From: Apoda limacodes
Taxonomy: Eukaryota > Arthropoda > Insecta > Lepidoptera > Limacodidae
Assembly (NCBI GenBank): GCA_946406115.1
Contig: OX291549.1
Span: forward strand, 21,785,901 to 21,849,900
Length of the DNA: 64,000 nt
Reading direction: 5' to 3'
Part shown: positions 61,338-64,000 of the stretch, piece by piece
How positions within the stretch are numbered: position 1 is the stretch's first letter
Layout: every line of letters starts with the position of its first letter
Position numbers and translations under genes: made by a program
The notes under the pieces: model-generated
What the model was told of the DNA's origin: nothing
The model's input: the letters and a program-made list of their open reading frames with translations, nothing else
Database searches by the model: none

Positions 61338-62087
61338 AGTCTAATCAGAATTCTCACTAACCACATTTCCAAATCCTTCTCCATAAACCTTACTACCATT
61401 CGCACAAGAAATCTCAATCCTTTCATTTTGTTTGCATAGTTTTGTAGCCAATCCTGCCGATTCCTCATATGAAATGACGAAATTTTGAAGAAGTTTAGTT
61501 CTTACGTAGTCCGTTGTCAAAGTAATATTGCTGTTCTCTATTGCCATTCCCATTGGCTGAAATGAATCTGTTAGTCCTTGTAAGAGTAACGCTGCAAAAA
61601 ATTCATCATCTATCTCCTTTCCCAAATCCCTTAATTGTTGAGAAACAGTCATCATAGCAGTTACATAATCTCTCACAGTACTAAACTGCTCTAACTTTAA
61701 GCTCACTAATTTGCTTAGCAGTCGACACCGGTTGTTTACTCCACTATCCTCAAATGCTGTCCTCAATGCTTCCCAAGCTTGTTTCGCAGAAGTCGCTTGA
61801 CGCATATAAACTAAACAATGCGGTTTTATCATTAGGCAAATTTTGGCTCGTGCCTTTTGATCCCTTTTACACCCTTTTACATCAGTACTGAGTGGTGTCA
61901 CGCTTGTATATTCTCACAGATCATCATGGATCAGGTATAGTTCCATTAAAAATTTCCATGTACTATAATTTGAATTACCATCCAATTTTTCAATGTACGG
62001 CATACCTGTGTCATTTCTTTTATCAACAGTGACATCACTACAATTGCCATTAATACTGATTGACGCCGCCAACGTGTTAGAATCCAT
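61338..62087 (-). pseudogene. Copia Gag, interrupted
   Basis: EKLDGNSNYSTWKFLMELYL is followed by an in-frame TGA, then ARAKICLMIKPHCLVYMRQA, TSAKQAWEALRTAFEDSG and a LVSLKLEQFSTVRDYVTAMM stretch, the standard Copia capsid (UBN2/DUF4219) order. The CCHC knuckle is absent. The tail already resembles protease-region sequence. Confidence 0.87.
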
Positions 62088-62319
62088 AGCCGTTAGAGTA
62101 ACTAAAGGACCTAATCCTTTATATGCTAAGATATAGCTTACGCTGTGAAAGTTTGACAGTCGTCACAGTAGTAATAAGATAAACACTTTGTCACTAGTTA
62201 ATCATATTCACATAAATTACAATAACATGAAAAAGATATTTTTCACAATTAAATATATGTGACACACATCATTAGATTTTATTATCACTGTAATGTCATT
62301 ATTTGAACTCTCATCAAAA

Positions 62320-62500
62320 AAAGGTTAAACATCTGTACTGGCCAGTAATGCAGATTTATTAATGACAAGTACTGTTGAGATTATTATGTCTATAATCTTC
62401 AACATTATCACATATATATGTTTGTCCAGTGCGGGAATTAAACTCACATTCTCTGCACAGCAGGTGGCCATATTACCAACTAGGCTGCGAGGTAGTAATA
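62320..62500 (-). mobile_element. tRNA-derived SINE, minus strand
   Basis: On the minus strand an A box GCCTAGTTGGTAAT (near 62475-62487) and a B box GAGTTTAATTCCCGC (near 62433-62445) precede GACAAACATATATATGTGAT, matching the head-body junction of the SINE at 2.1 kb (GACAAACATTTATTATTTGTGA). Confidence 0.75.
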
Positions 62501-62629
62501 TAAGTCATATTGTGACACGAATAATTTAAAACCTATGGGGATACTTCCCGTTGACCTAGAATCATGAAAATTGGCAAGAAGCAAGTTGCTACATCACAAA
62601 TATAGAAAAAAATCAAAAAACTTTTTATA

Positions 62630-63960
62630 TACTACTAAGGTGGCAATCAAGCTTACGGTCCGCCTGATGGTTAGCGGTCGCCGTAGCCTTAGACGCTTGC
62701 AACACCTGGTGCAACACTTGCACGTTGCCGACCCTTCAAAAATCTTATAAATTCTTTCTTTTAACTGCGGCTCGTATGCATGTGCCGGACAAAATGCTAG
62801 CTACCCATTTGCACAAACCTTTGGGCACTCTGTAAAATGGCAATCGATAGACGACCCCGGTTCCGCTATGTTCGCTATGTCCAGGCTACATGCCAATGCC
62901 TACCCCTGACTTTTAATGACTAGTGCCCACTGGTGTTTGAGATATACTAGAAGGTTACCAGTCGAGCGACGGTGGCAAAAGTCATATTGAAGGTCGCTGA
63001 CCAGTTCATGTTCTTCTAGGTATCTTAGAAGCTGTGTGTTAATCACGCTCCATCATCTTGGAGAAGAGGGAGGTAATATGGCCTGTAGTTCGATGGATCT
63101 GATCTATCGCCCTATTTGGGCACCTAGTGTGGAAGGAAAGCGTGAAGAGGCGCGTGAGTACAGGAAATAACTCAGGAGCACACTGTTTAAGCATCACTGC
63201 TGGTATACCGTCTGGCCCACTCGACTTATGAACGTCTAGATAAAGCAACGCCCGCCGGATCTCCCGCTGTGTTATGGATATTTTCGGTATGGTTTTACCA
63301 CACCTAGAGGAATAACTCGCTATTCTTTCATCTATTTTGCCTTGCAGAATTGAAATTTAGCTCTGGCAGTTGCTTTCTTACTGAAACTCTAGGCAGCATT
63401 TAATTTAACGTTTTAACTTAGACATATTCAGATCCTTATTATTACGAGCCGTGGTCCAAGCCTCAAACGCAGTTTACTTGAGAATTTTAGCTTCTCTGCA
63501 ATACCTATTAAACCACAGTCGTTTTTTGACACCGGCAGCTACTTAGGAATAAAATATTGTATACCTGTGAGGATTGTCTCAGTGACTGCGGCTGCGCAGA
63601 CGTCAGGATTTTCTGAGCTAAAGCAGAACTGCCTCCACGAGTACGATGCATAAAATGCTTGCAGTCCATCCCAGTCTGTCGACTTATAATACCACACATG
63701 AAGCCAATTAGCTGGCCCAGATGGATCGGGTTGTGTGCATGACACTTGAGTCCGAACGAGACAATGGTGCGAGGTGGTGAGACAACAGGCGCAGGGTATT
63801 CTCGTTGGAGAAAGTACCTGCTGAGAGAATCCATAAGCCACTCACGATGGTGGGCGATAAAGTTTCCCAGAATAACTAGTTCTGCTGTTGGATATTGCTC
63901 TCGAACTTTGTCAGTCGTCAAAATCAGGTATAAAAATATCAATAGTTTCAGCAAGAAAAG
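62630..63960 (-). mobile_element. CR1/jockey-like LINE, internally deleted, with endonuclease and RT parts
   Basis: On the minus strand: an endonuclease fragment (EQYPTAELVILGNFIAHHREW, near 63900-63820), RT N-terminal motifs (KSSGPDGIPAVMLKQCAPEL, near 63230-63160), then a stretch matching the start of the 54 kb copy (62960-62780), then a jump straight to the KKEFIRFLKG-like end and the 3' block, ending CTTGATTGCCACCTTAGTAG. The central and C-terminal RT, including YADD, is deleted. The element may continue beyond the window. Confidence 0.85.
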
Positions 63961-64000
63961 AGACGTTCACAAAGTAAATACAAGTAAAAATAAGCTGTTG

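Larger units (their letters stand above)
60350..62087 (-). mobile_element. Copia (Ty1-type) LTR retrotransposon, internally deleted
   Basis: On the minus strand, Gag starts at ATG 62085-62087 (MDSNTLAASISING) and runs through the UBN2-type Gag, a short protease-like remnant (CANGSKVYGEGFGNVV), GAG-pre-integrase and integrase to about 60355. There is an in-frame TGA near 61920, an in-frame TAG near 61338 and a frameshift near 60700. The zinc knuckle, the protease active site and the whole RT/RNase H part are missing. No LTRs were found by eye. Confidence 0.88.

Overview
This window looks like genomic DNA from a moth or butterfly (Lepidoptera). The reasons are the AT-rich background, spliceosomal exons separated by introns full of repeats, and a dense set of insect-type transposable elements (CR1/jockey-like, RTE and Jockey LINEs, Copia, Tc1, hAT, tRNA-headed SINEs, foldback MITEs). 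No database search was possible. Assignments rest on motifs, splice phases and repeat structure read directly from the sequence.

Two host genes are supported, both on the + strand. (1) Positions 381-14167 hold the 3' part of an ACK/TNK-family (activated Cdc42 kinase-like) gene: an SH3 exon, a short exon, a basic exon, an exon with a clathrin-box motif, and a long terminal exon that is Asn/Ser/Tyr-rich and ends in a tandem 14-residue repeat. The kinase domain lies upstream of the window. (2) Positions 32307-49634 hold what appears to be the complete coding region of an IA-2/PTPRN-type receptor tyrosine phosphatase of dense-core vesicles. It has 21 coding exons whose phases all agree, giving about 1077 residues: signal peptide, RESP18-like Cys-rich N-terminus, long acidic luminal part, one membrane segment, and a cytoplasmic PTP domain with the atypical [10 protein letters not shown] loop of this pseudophosphatase family.

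Layout: 1-14.9 kb, ACK-like gene with a 3.3 kb LINE in one intron; 15-32.3 kb, intergenic, with a 124 bp MITE, CR1-like 3' ends, an RTE fragment, an RT fragment pair in opposite orientations, a Jockey LINE, a hAT remnant with 8 bp target duplication, a 30 bp x 4 tandem repeat, and a decayed DNA transposon with a KRBA2-like integrase between long inverted repeats; 32.3-49.8 kb, IA-2, with introns loaded by one SINE-like family and other repeats; 49.8-64 kb, gene-poor, with two related MITEs, a CR1-like LINE, a deleted Tc1 element whose catalytic domain is fused to flanking sequence, a long palindrome, a 138 bp tandem duplication, a deleted Copia element and another CR1-like LINE.

I found no CRISPR array, operon, rRNA or functional tRNA gene. 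The most interesting items are the KRBA2-like integrase element, the chimeric Tc1 ORF, the inverted repeat bracketing the 8.1-11.5 kb LINE, and the paired MITE families.
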